Of a stretch of 64,000 nt of DNA, positions 26,894 through 35,812 are shown one piece after another. The position numbers and the translations under genes were made by a program. Position 1 is the stretch's first letter; each line of letters starts with the position of its first letter. The notes under the pieces were generated by a model. It saw nothing but the letters and a program-made list of their open reading frames with translations. It did no database searches and was not told the origin of the DNA. Source of the stretch: Alkalihalobacillus pseudalcaliphilus (GTDB lineage Bacteria; Bacillota; Bacilli; Bacillales; Bacillaceae_D); NCBI RefSeq assembly GCF_028610675.1, contig NZ_JAQQWS010000009.1, positions 62,001 to 126,000 of the forward strand. Direction: 5' to 3'.

Positions 26894-27724
26894 TTAGCCA
26901 AGGCGTCCGATTTCATTGACGGCTTTTTGTAAGCTTTGGTCATATGCTTGAAGAACACGCTGGTTCGCTTCAAAGGCACGATATGCATTCATCATTTCTG
27001 CCATGGTTTCTGTCGCATCAACATTCGACCTTTCCACAAAACCTTGTTGAATTTGGTAGGTGACTCCATCTAACCCAACCGCTTGAGGAAAGCCTGCTTC
27101 AGCTTCTTCTCCATCATAAGCGAGTAAGCCACTTCCTTCTCTTCGTAATTCGAGCGGGTTAGCTACGTACACAACGCCAACTTGTCCAAGAATTTCACCT
27201 TCAGATGATGAGATAACGCCATTCTCATTCACATTGAAAAAAGTACTGCCCACTTCAATTTCATTTCCATCCGTATCCAAAACGCGGTGACCAGCTGCCG
27301 TTGTTAACATGCCTGCACCGTCGACCGTAAATTGACCATTTCGTGTATATCGTACAGCACCATCATCGCCGGTAACAGTAAAAAATAAAGAACCTTGGGC
27401 ACCGTCTTCACCCTCTGGCAACACGCCTTGTAGTAACGCTAAATCAGTCGGATTACCTGTTTGGTTTAAATCACCCTGTTTGAAGTTCGGAACTTGCTCT
27501 TGCATATAGACACCCGTCGCTATGGAGCCAATTGTAGGATTTTGCTTTACCGGTCCCTCTCCCGTATTCATCGCTTTAAGCATCATATTCGGAAACGATC
27601 GAATGGTAGCCTGGTCTGCTTTAAACCCTGCTGTTTGCACGTTCGCTAAATTATTCGTTAACATCTCTTGACGTTGCTGTTGAGCTATCATACCTGCAGC
27701 CGCTCCATACATACCTCTTAGCAT
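26894..27724 (-). CDS. flhO: Flagellar hook-basal body protein FlhO
   Basis: 276-residue rod/hook-family protein with the N-terminal motif MLRGMYGAAAGM...NNLANVQTAGFKAD and C-terminal SNVDATETMAEMMNAYRAFEANQRVLQAYD. Built into the flagellar rod after type III export, so there is no signal peptide. GGAGG precedes the ATG. A sigma-D-like promoter lies about 50 bp upstream. First gene of the flhO-flhP-EpuA-like unit, next to mbl as in B. subtilis. Confidence 0.93.
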   Translation of the reverse strand: MLRGMYGAAAGMIAQQQRQEMLTNNLANVQTAGFKADQATIRSFPNMMLKAMNTGEGPVKQNPTIGSIATGVYMQEQVPNFKQGDLNQTGNPTDLALLQGVLPEGEDGAQGSLFFTVTGDDGAVRYTRNGQFTVDGAGMLTTAAGHRVLDTDGNEIEVGSTFFNVNENGVISSSEGEILGQVGVVYVANPLELRREGSGLLAYDGEEAEAGFPQAVGLDGVTYQIQQGFVERSNVDATETMAEMMNAYRAFEANQRVLQAYDQSLQKAVNEIGRLG

Positions 27725-27774
27725 CCTTACACCTCCATCCTCTTTGAGTTCATCGAAAAATTACTACTATGTAT

Positions 27775-27800
27775 ATATCGGATTAATCGTCCATTTTTTC
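27775..27800 (-). promoter_or_regulatory. Sigma-D-type promoter for flhO
   Basis: Minus strand GAAA (27797-27800), 14 bp, TCCGATAT (27775-27782). The consensus is TAAA-15-GCCGATAT. Flagellar late genes are transcribed by sigma-D, which fits. Confidence 0.5.
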
Positions 27801-28182
27801 TGTTCATTTGCTTGTCAAAATCATATTCACATAGAAATTAGGTCTTTTTTTATAAAAAGTTGCTGCCAATGCTCGTCCGATCTTTCATCCTAATCTTCCG
27901 TGGTGCAGCCTAATTCACTTCCCCACCAACAATGATGAATTTTTAAACATTTGCCTCGTCGTTTACAACTCGCTTAGTATTAGGAGTCGCACGAACAAAA
28001 AGGAGCAATATCTAATAAGGTCATCTTTACAAGTTGAGTGACCAGCTAACTTCCAGGCACAACCTGTCGGCCCTTCATAGTCCTGTCGAATCCAGCACTC
28101 ACCCTAAAAAAGAACGTTCTGATACTACTGTTAAATGCTAAGGACTTATATGGGGTAGGACGGAAATGTAAATGGACGGAAA
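27801..28182. other. Intergenic stretch between mbl and flhO
   Basis: About 380 bp with no supported ORF and no repeat I recognise; the mbl terminator is at its right edge and the flhO promoter at its left. Confidence 0.5.
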
Positions 28183-28206
28183 AGCATGACCAGTGTTGGA
28201 CATGCT
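28183..28206 (-). terminator. Terminator after mbl
   Basis: Perfect 10-bp stem AGCATGACCA / TGGACATGCT with a 4-nt loop, followed by TTTT on the minus strand, about 100 bp after the stop. Confidence 0.6.
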
Positions 28207-28306
28207 CCTTTTATATATGATGCTACTTCTTTTTGGATTGATCTAGGTTGTTCAGGTTCATTCAATATCAAAATTTGACGACCTCAAACATTAGAAAATA
28301 CTGATA

Positions 28307-29311
28307 TTATATTTGGACTCGTTTTTTCGACATTTTGTCGAGGTTTTCTAAAATGATGCCCGTTCCCTTCGCTACGCAATGCATAGGCTCGTCCGCGATA
28401 AGAACTGGTACTTTTAGTTGATCAGCGAGCAATAAGTCGATTCCGTGCAATAATGCTCCACCGCCTGTTAAAATAACCCCTCGGTCGATAATATCTGCTG
28501 AAAGCTCTGGAGGAGTTTGCTCAAGTACTTGCTTAGAAGCTTGTACAATGACCGATACCGATTCTTGTAATGCCTCTTGGATTTCGTCCGAATTGACTGA
28601 TATCGTTCTTGGTAAACCGCTTACCATATCACGACCTCGGATATCAATCTCTTCACTACGTGCACCTGGAAACACTGTTGCTACTTCCTTTTTGATATTT
28701 TCTGCTGTTCTTTCCCCGATCAACAGTTTGTATTTCTTTTTTACATACGTAAGAATATCTTGATCAAAACGATCTCCAGCAACCTTGATCGAAGAGGCGG
28801 TGACGATATCTCCCATAGAGAGAACGGCAACATCGGTTGTTCCACCGCCTATATCAACGACCATGTTTCCGCTTGGCTGAAATATATCCATTCCAGCACC
28901 GATTGCGGCTACCTTAGGTTCTTCTTCTAAGTACACATTTTTGCCACCGCTCTTTTCTGCTGCTTGACGAATGGCTTTTTGTTCAACTGACGTAATATTA
29001 GTTGGGCAACAAATCAGAATTCTTGGTTTAGAAAAAACACTTTTCAGTTTAATTTTATTAAGGAAGTGCTTTAACATCGATTCTGTTAATTCAAAATCTG
29101 CAATGACCCCATCTCTCATTGGACGAACAGCAACAATATTTCCTGGTGTACGGCCGACCATACGGAATGCTTCATCCCCTACTGCTAGGACACGATTCGT
29201 TGAAGTTTCTACTGCGACTACGGACGGTTCATCAAGTACAATACCATTACCTTTTACATAAATTAGTACGTTTGCGGTTCCTAAATCAATTCCAATATCT
29301 CGACCAAACAT
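28307..29311 (-). CDS. mbl: Rod-shape-determining actin homologue Mbl
   Basis: MreB-family ATPase that forms membrane-associated filaments directing lateral wall synthesis. 334 residues with DLGTANVLIYVKG, a phosphate-binding VVDIGGGTTDVAVLS, and TGGGALLHGIDLLL. Identified as Mbl and not MreB by position directly after spoIIID and before flhO. GGGAGG precedes the ATG. Confidence 0.95.
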   Translation of the reverse strand: MFGRDIGIDLGTANVLIYVKGNGIVLDEPSVVAVETSTNRVLAVGDEAFRMVGRTPGNIVAVRPMRDGVIADFELTESMLKHFLNKIKLKSVFSKPRILICCPTNITSVEQKAIRQAAEKSGGKNVYLEEEPKVAAIGAGMDIFQPSGNMVVDIGGGTTDVAVLSMGDIVTASSIKVAGDRFDQDILTYVKKKYKLLIGERTAENIKKEVATVFPGARSEEIDIRGRDMVSGLPRTISVNSDEIQEALQESVSVIVQASKQVLEQTPPELSADIIDRGVILTGGGALLHGIDLLLADQLKVPVLIADEPMHCVAKGTGIILENLDKMSKKRVQI

Positions 29312-29419
29312 GATTCATTTTCCTCCCTGTTTTCCGAACATCATATTCATAATGAATACGATTTACCTAGTAATAAATTTTATCACAAAAGGGCTTAACA
29401 GGGATAGCTTTTTCGGAAT

Positions 29420-29707
29420 TTATTGTCTAGTTTTGACGACTTTTTCAATCGGTTCGACTTGCGATTTCTTATATTTGACCTTCGTCGCTTCACCACCTCT
29501 TAAATGGCGAATAGACTTGTGGTACTCAAGAATTTCCTTGACCTCATTTGCTAAGTCTGGATTTATCTCCGGCAACCGTTCGGTCAAATCCTTGTGTACG
29601 GTACTTTTCGAGACACCGAACTCCTTTGCAATCGTTCGAACCGTCTTTCGGGACTCGACTATATACCTGCCAATCTTGATAGTACGCTCTTTGATGTAAT
29701 CGTGCAC
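29420..29707 (-). CDS. spoIIID: Stage III sporulation transcriptional regulator SpoIIID
   Basis: 95-residue DNA-binding protein of the mother cell that activates or represses many sigma-E genes. The helix-turn-helix TVRTIAKEFGVSKSTVHKDL is clear and the C-terminal basic helix (HLRGGEATKVKYKK) is present. The start is GTG at 29707, behind GGGAGG. mbl lies 108 bp downstream, as in B. subtilis. Confidence 0.96.
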   Translation of the reverse strand: MHDYIKERTIKIGRYIVESRKTVRTIAKEFGVSKSTVHKDLTERLPEINPDLANEVKEILEYHKSIRHLRGGEATKVKYKKSQVEPIEKVVKTRQ

Positions 29708-29869
29708 ACGACTCGCCTCCCTAAATCTGTGTTAGTGATTGGTACAGTTTATTAGGTTGGCTAATGAGATATACCACTTTATTCACAGGACAAGACTTGT
29801 TTTTATACAATTTGCGTTATTTCATATTGCGAACAAGCTCTCTCTTTTTATATTCGAGCTTGTTCGCTT

Positions 29870-29985
29870 GGCGATGGTGGGGTGGGACGTGGGGTATACC
29901 TTTGGGGGAGGTATGCCGTGGGGTGTGGAGGGGGCCGTGGGAGTAAGTGTGCGAATAAGGGCTATCATGTCAGTTACTTGAGCAG
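29870..29985. other. G-rich strand-asymmetric tract left of the 30-kb array
   Basis: The plus strand is strikingly G-rich with several GGGG/GGGGG runs, within an AT-rich genome. A similar tract lies left of the 46.3-kb array. Confidence 0.6.
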
Positions 29986-30019
29986 AGGGGGGCTGGTATG
30001 TGCACAATAATCCAGCTCA

Positions 30020-30510
30020 TCAACCTATATCTTACCTTTACTCGGGCTTCCTCTTCCTTTTCCAGCTCGCAACCCCGTGATTCGGCGTTTGCTCGGGCTT
30101 CCTCTCCCTTTTTCAGCTCGCAACCCCGTGATTCGGCGTTTGCTCGGGCTTCCTCCCTTTTTCAGCTTGCAACCCCGTGATTCGGCGTTTACTCGGGCTT
30201 CCTCTTCCTTTTTCAGCTCGCAACCCCGTGATTCAGCGTTTGCTCGGGCTTCCTCTTCCTCTTCCTTTTCCAGCTCGCAACCCCGTGATTCGGCGTTTAC
30301 TCGGGCTTCCTCTCCCTTTTCCAGCTCGCAACCCCGTGATTCGGCGTTTGCTCGGGCTTCCTCTTCCTTTTCCAGCTCGCAACCCCGTGATTCGGCGTTT
30401 GCTCGGGCTTCCTCTTCCTTTTTCAGGTCGCAACCCCGTGATTCGGCGTTTGCTCGGGCTTCCTCTTCCTTTTCCAGCTCGCAACCCCGTGATTCAGCGT
30501 TTGCTCGCTG
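30020..30510 (+). repeat. 51-bp tandem hairpin-repeat array (D type, about 9 units)
   Basis: Units beginning CGCAACCCCGTGATTC start at 30068, 30119, 30168, 30219, 30276, 30327, 30378, 30429 and 30480. Spacing is 51 bp except one 49 and one 57 (a 6-bp CTTCCT slip). Arms AACCCCGTG and CTCGGGCTT are partly complementary. Because 51 is divisible by 3 the array opens long ORFs (17-residue repeats) on both strands; these are not genes. Same family as 59.1-59.6 kb. Confidence 0.92.
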
Positions 30511-30719
30511 ATGTTGCTACTTCTTGCCTTCTCCTACAACAACTCTGCCTTTTTTCACTCGATGTGTTGTTACTTCCACGCTTCCCCTACAACATTAGAG
30601 CCCTTTCCCGCATCTGGTGTTGCTACTTCTCCACTTTTCCGCATCTAAGCCTACCTTTGCTCGGATTCTTCGATCTTCCTCACGCTTTTTCACCTCACCT
30701 CCCAGCCCCCATGTGTCGC

Positions 30720-30855
30720 GATTCAGCTATTACTTAGACTTCCTCTCTCTTCCACCCGCTCACACCACCGCACTCCCCGCCCCAGCTTCCTCACGCTTCT
30801 CTCACTCACACTCCTTTCCTCACGCATCCCCATCCTTCCCACCTCATTCACCCCT
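30720..30855. other. C-rich tract right of the 30-kb array
   Basis: The plus strand is pyrimidine-rich (runs such as CTTCCCACCTCATTCACCCC), continuing the strand asymmetry of the array. Nothing coding is seen. Confidence 0.5.
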
Positions 30856-30869
30856 CTCACAAAAAAAAA

Positions 30870-30914
30870 TAAAAAAGCCGTACAAGAAGGCAACCCTTCT
30901 CATACAGCTTTTAT
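30870..30914 (-). terminator. Terminator downstream of spoIIQ
   Basis: GC.GTA..AGAAGG / CCTTCT..TAC.GC stem, followed by a T run on the minus strand, about 360 bp beyond the spoIIQ stop. Confidence 0.6.
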
Positions 30915-30999
30915 TTTACATTAAACACATCGTCTTACTCGGCTTCATGATTATATTCCATCTTCATCTCAAACCTGTTTGACGTTCCAGCCTTCCATT

Positions 31000-31110
31000 T
31001 ACACGCTTAGGTTTTAGCTTAAGCTTTGTTTTCGCTTAAGTTTCCGCTTAAGTTCTAGTTTAACCTTAAGTTTCCGCTTGAGTTCCCGCCTAAATTTCAC
31101 CTTAGTTTTG
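31000..31110. repeat. Short CTTAAG-type direct repeats
   Basis: Several degenerate copies of CGCTTAAGTTTC or similar in about 110 bp between the spoIIQ stop and its terminator. They contain the palindrome CTTAAG. They would be transcribed as spoIIQ 3' UTR. Confidence 0.45.
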
Positions 31111-31272
31111 CGATTGTTACTCGGTCGTTAACGTTGTTACTACCATCTACAACTAGTAGGGATGAGATTTCTATATGTTACTTGCTTTTGCTATTTTTTT
31201 GTTTGTGAATTTGTCAAACCCTTTTGTTTCACTCGCCGCGTTAAGACTATGACTATTTAAAAGTAAAGGTTA

Positions 31273-32202
31273 TTAAATTTGATAAGTGACACTACCTAAA
31301 GTTTCGCTTGCTTCATCTTCATTCGCATCACTGTCTTTGTCTTCACTGTCATCTTCTTTGTCTGCTTCTTTATCATCTTCAGAACTAGAAGCATCCGTAG
31401 ATTCTGGTGTTACTTCAGTAGATTCCGAACCTTCTGTTGGCTCTTCCTCTTTACCTTCCTCTTCATCTACCTCAGCTGCTGCTTTGATAACATCAAAGAT
31501 TGCATCTACTGGCTGCTCAAAAAGTTCAGTCGGATTAATAGGAACGCCATCATGACGGACTTCAAAGTGTACGTGGACACCTGCATCCTTGTTGTACTCA
31601 TTTCTACCTGCTTGTCCAAGTACATCGCCTTGTTCAACGGTATCTCCCACTTCTACTTCAAGATTCGCTAGACTGTGATAATACGTAACTAAACCATCAC
31701 CATGCTCTAACTCTACAACATAACCAAAGATTGGTTGTTTTTCAGCTTTGACTACTGTTCCCGTTAAAGCGGAAGAGACGTCAAATGAATCTTCTTTATT
31801 TGGCATTGCATAATCCAATCCAAAATTTTGATGGAATGAACTATTATAGCTTACTAGAGCTGCTTGCTTTTCTTCTGATGTACCGTTATGGTCATAGAAC
31901 ATACCTACTAATTCAACCTTTGACTCATCCGCTGGCATTTTTAGAAGTTCTTTGGCTACTGCCGCTTCTACAGCTTCCTCGTCATAAGCTAAATTAGGAT
32001 CGTTGACTTCCACTTCACCATCTTGATTTGGATTAGTAGAATCTTGTTGACCATTTAAAATAAAAACTGCACTTAGAATTCCGGCTGCTACGATTAAATA
32101 TAATGCGGGAGCAAGCCAACGTTTTCTCATAAGACGTTTAAGTTGCACACTCAATGATTTTTCTTCAGTTTTCGAAGTACGTTTGTTTTCGTCTTCTCTC
32201 AT
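31273..32202 (-). CDS. spoIIQ: Stage II sporulation protein Q, forespore LytM-domain protein
   Basis: Forespore membrane protein whose extracellular LytM domain binds SpoIIIAH across the intermembrane space. 309 residues: one membrane helix (about 32-50), a linker, a LytM/M23 domain (about 130-240) ending VHVHFEVRHDG, then an 80-residue Glu/Asp/Ser tail. The first zinc-ligand His of the HxGxD motif is Asn (NFGLDYA), so it is probably not an active peptidase, as in B. subtilis SpoIIQ. The acidic tail is long for the family. A sigma-F-type promoter lies upstream. GAGGTGATG precedes the ATG. Confidence 0.93.
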   Translation of the reverse strand: MREDENKRTSKTEEKSLSVQLKRLMRKRWLAPALYLIVAAGILSAVFILNGQQDSTNPNQDGEVEVNDPNLAYDEEAVEAAVAKELLKMPADESKVELVGMFYDHNGTSEEKQAALVSYNSSFHQNFGLDYAMPNKEDSFDVSSALTGTVVKAEKQPIFGYVVELEHGDGLVTYYHSLANLEVEVGDTVEQGDVLGQAGRNEYNKDAGVHVHFEVRHDGVPINPTELFEQPVDAIFDVIKAAAEVDEEEGKEEEPTEGSESTEVTPESTDASSSEDDKEADKEDDSEDKDSDANEDEASETLGSVTYQI

Positions 32203-32223
32203 TGTTTCATCACCTCAGCAATC

Positions 32224-32252
32224 AGTTTGATCAGATTAAGAGGTTTGTATAC
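32224..32252 (-). promoter_or_regulatory. Sigma-F-type promoter of spoIIQ
   Basis: Minus strand GTATA (32248-32252), a 15-nt spacer, GATCAAACT (32224-32232). This agrees with the sigma-F -35 GywTA and with the -10 GgnrAnAnT at four of the conserved positions. B. subtilis spoIIQ is sigma-F dependent. Confidence 0.5.
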
Positions 32253-32404
32253 ATCTTTCAAAAAATTTTTTCGATTATTTTTCGACAAAGGCGTCTTTTT
32301 TATGCATCTTTATGAAAAAAAGCCAAGTTTTATTGATATGAAAAGGTTTTTTCTAAAAGGTAGCGAACTAGTTTAGAAGAAGTATGAGAACAAGAGGTGA
32401 GAAG

Positions 32405-32995
32405 ATGAGGAAGGTTATTGCTCAAGTCATGCTGAGTGTTGACGGCTATTTTGAAGACGCCAAACAACGCTTAGATTGGCATCATGTCGATCAATCCTAT
32501 CATCAATATAGTGAAGAATTGCTGCATCAAACAGATTATCTATTATTTGGAAGAAAGACCTATGAACATATGGCTTCTTTTTGGCCAACTGATCACGCGT
32601 ATTCTCTATTTCCTAAAACCGCTAACTATATGAACCAAACCCCTAAGATCGTTGCCTCACATACGATGAAAGATTCAAATTGGCTTCAAACCGAGATTAT
32701 AAACGAGGGCTTATACATTCGTATTTACGATTTAAAAAACGAGGACAAGAAAGGATATATTCTCTTATTAGCGAGTGCCCAATTAAATGACGCTCTATTA
32801 AAAAATCAATTATTAGATGAATTACATGTGATTGTCACCCCTATTCTACTTGGCCAAGGTACGCCTTATTTCAAGGATGCTAGTGTTCGGCTCCAGCTGC
32901 TTGAATCAAGAGTATTAGGAGCTGACCAAAAAAGTCAGCCAACTGACCATACTTCTGGCAACCTTCTTTTACGTTACAAACCACTTTATGTATAG
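32405..32995 (+). CDS. Dihydrofolate reductase-like protein (RibD C-terminal domain family)
   Basis: 196 residues from the ATG with GAGGTGA upstream. The N-terminus RKVIAQVMLSVDGYFE, LLFGRKTYEHM, and the C-terminal DELHVIVTPILLGQGTPYF are hallmarks of the RibD_C/DHFR-like family (YwjB/YyaP type). Members are NADPH reductases of mostly unknown substrate; it is not the essential folate enzyme. It is an insertion relative to the B. subtilis order, on the opposite strand between spoIIQ and spoIID. Confidence 0.85.
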   Translation: MRKVIAQVMLSVDGYFEDAKQRLDWHHVDQSYHQYSEELLHQTDYLLFGRKTYEHMASFWPTDHAYSLFPKTANYMNQTPKIVASHTMKDSNWLQTEIINEGLYIRIYDLKNEDKKGYILLLASAQLNDALLKNQLLDELHVIVTPILLGQGTPYFKDASVRLQLLESRVLGADQKSQPTDHTSGNLLLRYKPLYV

Positions 32996-32999
32996 CAAA

Positions 33000-33027
33000 G
33001 AACACCTGTCAGCTCAGACAGGTGTTT
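33000..33027. terminator. Shared terminator between RibD-like gene and spoIID
   Basis: AACACCTGTC / GACAGGTGTT, 10-bp perfect stem with a 6-nt loop between two convergent genes; suitable for both directions. Confidence 0.75.
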
Positions 33028-33040
33028 GCGAGAATTTCTT

Positions 33041-34069
33041 TTATTTTTTGGCAAGGTGTTTTTCTAACAGCGGTTCTGATTCTTGAATCGATATATCTTG
33101 GTAATAATATTTGACGATTTCATCATAGTTTTTTCCTTCTAGAGCCATACCATTCGCTCCATATTGGCTCATCCCGACGCCGTGGCCCCAGCCTTTTGTT
33201 TGAATAATTACTTCATTGCCCTGTCTTTGCCATTGGAAATCAGAGGAGTCTAAGCCTAAGCTTTCTCTAACCTCTCTACCCGATTTTTCTTTGCCATTAA
33301 TATTTACAGAGGCAACTCGGCCAGTTTCTGTCCGCGATAAGATTGTGCCGACCGTTCCGTCATCTGGCAATGTTACTTGTAGCTTTGCTTCAAAGTCCGT
33401 TACCGGCATTCTTGTTTCTCCTGTAAAACGTGGTGAAGCTTGATCCCACGGGCTTGCTACACTTTTTAAATAAGGTGTCTCATATTTGTAGTAATCCTCA
33501 GAGTTCTCGGTATAGCCGTTACTCGTAGAGAAAAATTGGGCCGAGATCGGTTGCTCATTATACGTTAAAATTTCTCCCTTTGTTGATAGGACTGCCTCTT
33601 TGACCTTCGCATAGTTCTGCTCATAATCTTTTCCCCATTTTTCCTTTAGCTGTGCTTCGTCCTTATACACTTGATAGTCGGTCGTATCGGTCACATGTGC
33701 TCCATTTGGTACTTCTAAGTTTTCTTGATTCAATAAGTATTGTAAAACAAAGGTACGAGCAGCTAACGCCTGTGCTTTTAAAGCCTCTAATTCAAAAGAT
33801 GCATGCATTTCAGAACCAACAACCCCGATGACATATTCTTCTAATGGGATTTCATCAACCTCAGAGGTGGCACTTCTATAAACAGCGACATGGACATCTT
33901 CTTCACTTTGATAATCATTCGTTTCACTGTTATATGAGGTTGTTTCTGGTTCAGCTTGTAAGTTGTTTAATGCTTCATTTGAGGAATTTGACCCTCCTAA
34001 AACAAGCATCGTTGGTACTAAAAGAACCGCCACACAAAAAATAATTCCCACAATCATTAAGCGTCTCAT
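33041..34069 (-). CDS. spoIID: Stage II sporulation protein D (lytic transglycosylase)
   Basis: Membrane-anchored murein hydrolase of the DMP engulfment machine. 342 residues: one N-terminal helix (about 4-25), then the SpoIID domain with VVGSEMHASFELEALKAQALAARTF, including the catalytic Glu, and the C-terminal GWGHGVGMSQYGANGMA. AAAGGAG precedes the ATG. It lies between murA and spoIIQ, as in B. subtilis. Sigma-E control is expected from the family; I do not see a clean promoter. Confidence 0.95.
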   Translation of the reverse strand: MRRLMIVGIIFCVAVLLVPTMLVLGGSNSSNEALNNLQAEPETTSYNSETNDYQSEEDVHVAVYRSATSEVDEIPLEEYVIGVVGSEMHASFELEALKAQALAARTFVLQYLLNQENLEVPNGAHVTDTTDYQVYKDEAQLKEKWGKDYEQNYAKVKEAVLSTKGEILTYNEQPISAQFFSTSNGYTENSEDYYKYETPYLKSVASPWDQASPRFTGETRMPVTDFEAKLQVTLPDDGTVGTILSRTETGRVASVNINGKEKSGREVRESLGLDSSDFQWQRQGNEVIIQTKGWGHGVGMSQYGANGMALEGKNYDEIVKYYYQDISIQESEPLLEKHLAKK

Positions 34070-34340
34070 TCATTAGCTCCTTTATTTGTTATCTCTCTAC
34101 AAAAACTATATGTAGTACGAGGAAAAGATAGAACATGATTTAGTAGATTTGCCAGACGATTCTATATGTATGGAAAAATAACGTTTTTCTTGGCACCTGG
34201 TCACAAAATAAGTCGATGCTTGACCTCATTTAGCACTCTAACAGCTTAACCAGGAACAGCACATGTAAAACCGGAAATAATCAAATTAATAGGATTCGCT
34301 TAAATGAAAGAGTCAATTTTAATTAAACGTTTCATTAAAT
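34070..34340. other. Intergenic stretch between murA and spoIID
   Basis: AT-rich, no ORF. It contains the imperfect palindrome AATTAAACGTTTCATT near 34320, related to the one at 13686, and the presumed spoIID promoter region. Confidence 0.4.
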
Positions 34341-34344
34341 AGCA

Positions 34345-34392
34345 AAAAACCATCACTTCGCTTCATGATTCATGAAATCTAAGAGATGGTTT
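34345..34392 (-). terminator. Terminator after murA
   Basis: AAAACCATC / GATGGTTTT closing stem with a long inner arm containing ATGATTCAT, T-rich flank. Confidence 0.6.
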
Positions 34393-34451
34393 TATTTGAA
34401 TAATCATCTGGAGACAAAAGCTCTCTCCATGTAATGAGCTTACGACATGAT

Positions 34452-35768
34452 TTACACTAAATTTGTTTTCGCTTCAGCCGTTTGAGTAACGTCCTCTGTA
34501 GTCATAGCTTCATCGTTATAACGCTCAACTTTAGCACCGATACCTTGAAGTTTACCTGTTAAATCAACATAACCACGATCGATATGTTTTAACTCGGTTA
34601 CACGCGTAACACCGTCCGCTACAAGTCCTGCAATGACTAAGGCAGCACCTGCACGTAAATCTGTCGCGGCCACTTCTGCACCTTGTAAAGAGTTCGGACC
34701 GGAGATAATCGCAGCACGGCCTTCAATTTTAATATTACCATTCATACGACGGAATTCTTCTACATGCATAAAACGGTTTTCAAATACGGTTTCCGTAATA
34801 ACGCCCGTACCTTCTGCTCTTAGTAATAAAGCCATCATTTGTGCTTGCATGTCTGTTGGGAATCCTGGGTGTGGCATTGTTTTTAAATCAACAGATTTCA
34901 GCTTCTTAGGTCCAATAACACGTAGGCCTGTCGGCTCTTCAATGATTTCTACACCCATTTCCTGCATTTTAGCAATAAGTGGACGTAAGTGCTCACTTAC
35001 CGCACCCTCCACTAATACATTTCCTTCTGTAATCGCTGCAGCCACCATAAATGTTCCTGCTTCAATACGATCTGGAATAACCGTATGCTCCGCACCATCT
35101 AAAGCGTCTACACCTTCAATGCGGATTACACCTGTACCAGCTCCACGTACTTTGGCTCCCATGGAATTTAAATAGTTAGCCAAACAAACAATTTCAGGCT
35201 CTTCTGCTGCATTTTCTAAAATCGTTGTACCTTCAGCTAATGCTGCCGCCATCATAATGTTTTCCGTTGCTCCAACACTTGGGAAATCTAAATAGATTTT
35301 TGTCCCTTGAAGACGTCCATCAATACGAGCTTCAATAAAGCCATTCCCAATCTCTACTACTGCTCCCATTGCCTCAAAGCCTTTTAAATGCTGATCAATC
35401 GGTCTTGAGCCGATCGCACATCCACCAGGTAATGCGATACGTGCTTTACCAACACGCGCTAAAAGTGGACCCATTACCAAGAATGATGCACGCATTTTAC
35501 GAACGTATTCAAACGGTGCCTCCGTTTTTAACGCTTTTTCTGCATTCACTTTAAAAGTGCCATCTTTGTAATCAACATCAATATTCAAATTACGTAAAAC
35601 TTCTTGCATAGTGTATACATCAGCCAATGAAGGCACATCATAAATATGGCTCGTGCCGCGGCCAGCTAAAATCGATGCAGCAATCACAGGTAGCACTGCG
35701 TTTTTAGCACCAGAAACTTTTACTGTGCCATTTAACTTGTTGCCACCGTGGACAATAATTTTTTCCAA
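34452..35768 (-). CDS. murA: UDP-N-acetylglucosamine 1-carboxyvinyltransferase MurA
   Basis: First committed step of peptidoglycan synthesis: PEP transfer to UDP-GlcNAc. 438 residues, with the substrate-binding N-terminus NGTVKVSGAKNAVLPVIAA and the fosfomycin-target cysteine in GGCAIGSRPIDQH. The start is TTG at 35768 behind GGAGGGG. Position between ywmB and spoIID identifies it as the murAA-type copy. Confidence 0.96.
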   Translation of the reverse strand: MEKIIVHGGNKLNGTVKVSGAKNAVLPVIAASILAGRGTSHIYDVPSLADVYTMQEVLRNLNIDVDYKDGTFKVNAEKALKTEAPFEYVRKMRASFLVMGPLLARVGKARIALPGGCAIGSRPIDQHLKGFEAMGAVVEIGNGFIEARIDGRLQGTKIYLDFPSVGATENIMMAAALAEGTTILENAAEEPEIVCLANYLNSMGAKVRGAGTGVIRIEGVDALDGAEHTVIPDRIEAGTFMVAAAITEGNVLVEGAVSEHLRPLIAKMQEMGVEIIEEPTGLRVIGPKKLKSVDLKTMPHPGFPTDMQAQMMALLLRAEGTGVITETVFENRFMHVEEFRRMNGNIKIEGRAAIISGPNSLQGAEVAATDLRAGAALVIAGLVADGVTRVTELKHIDRGYVDLTGKLQGIGAKVERYNDEAMTTEDVTQTAEAKTNLV

Positions 35769-35812
35769 CGTATTCCCCTCCGCGTCTAGAAATTATGGTC
35801 TCTTCTATATTA

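Noticed and set aside
29739..30007. Small ORFs on both strands across the G-rich tract before the 30-kb array
   Set aside because: Low-complexity composition, no ribosome site, overlapping frames on both strands.
30077..30737. Two overlapping plus-strand ORFs of 144 and 186 codons and an 83-codon minus-strand ORF with 17-residue repeats
   Set aside because: They exist only because the non-coding unit is 51 bp long; several frames and both strands are open at once, and no ribosome site is seen.
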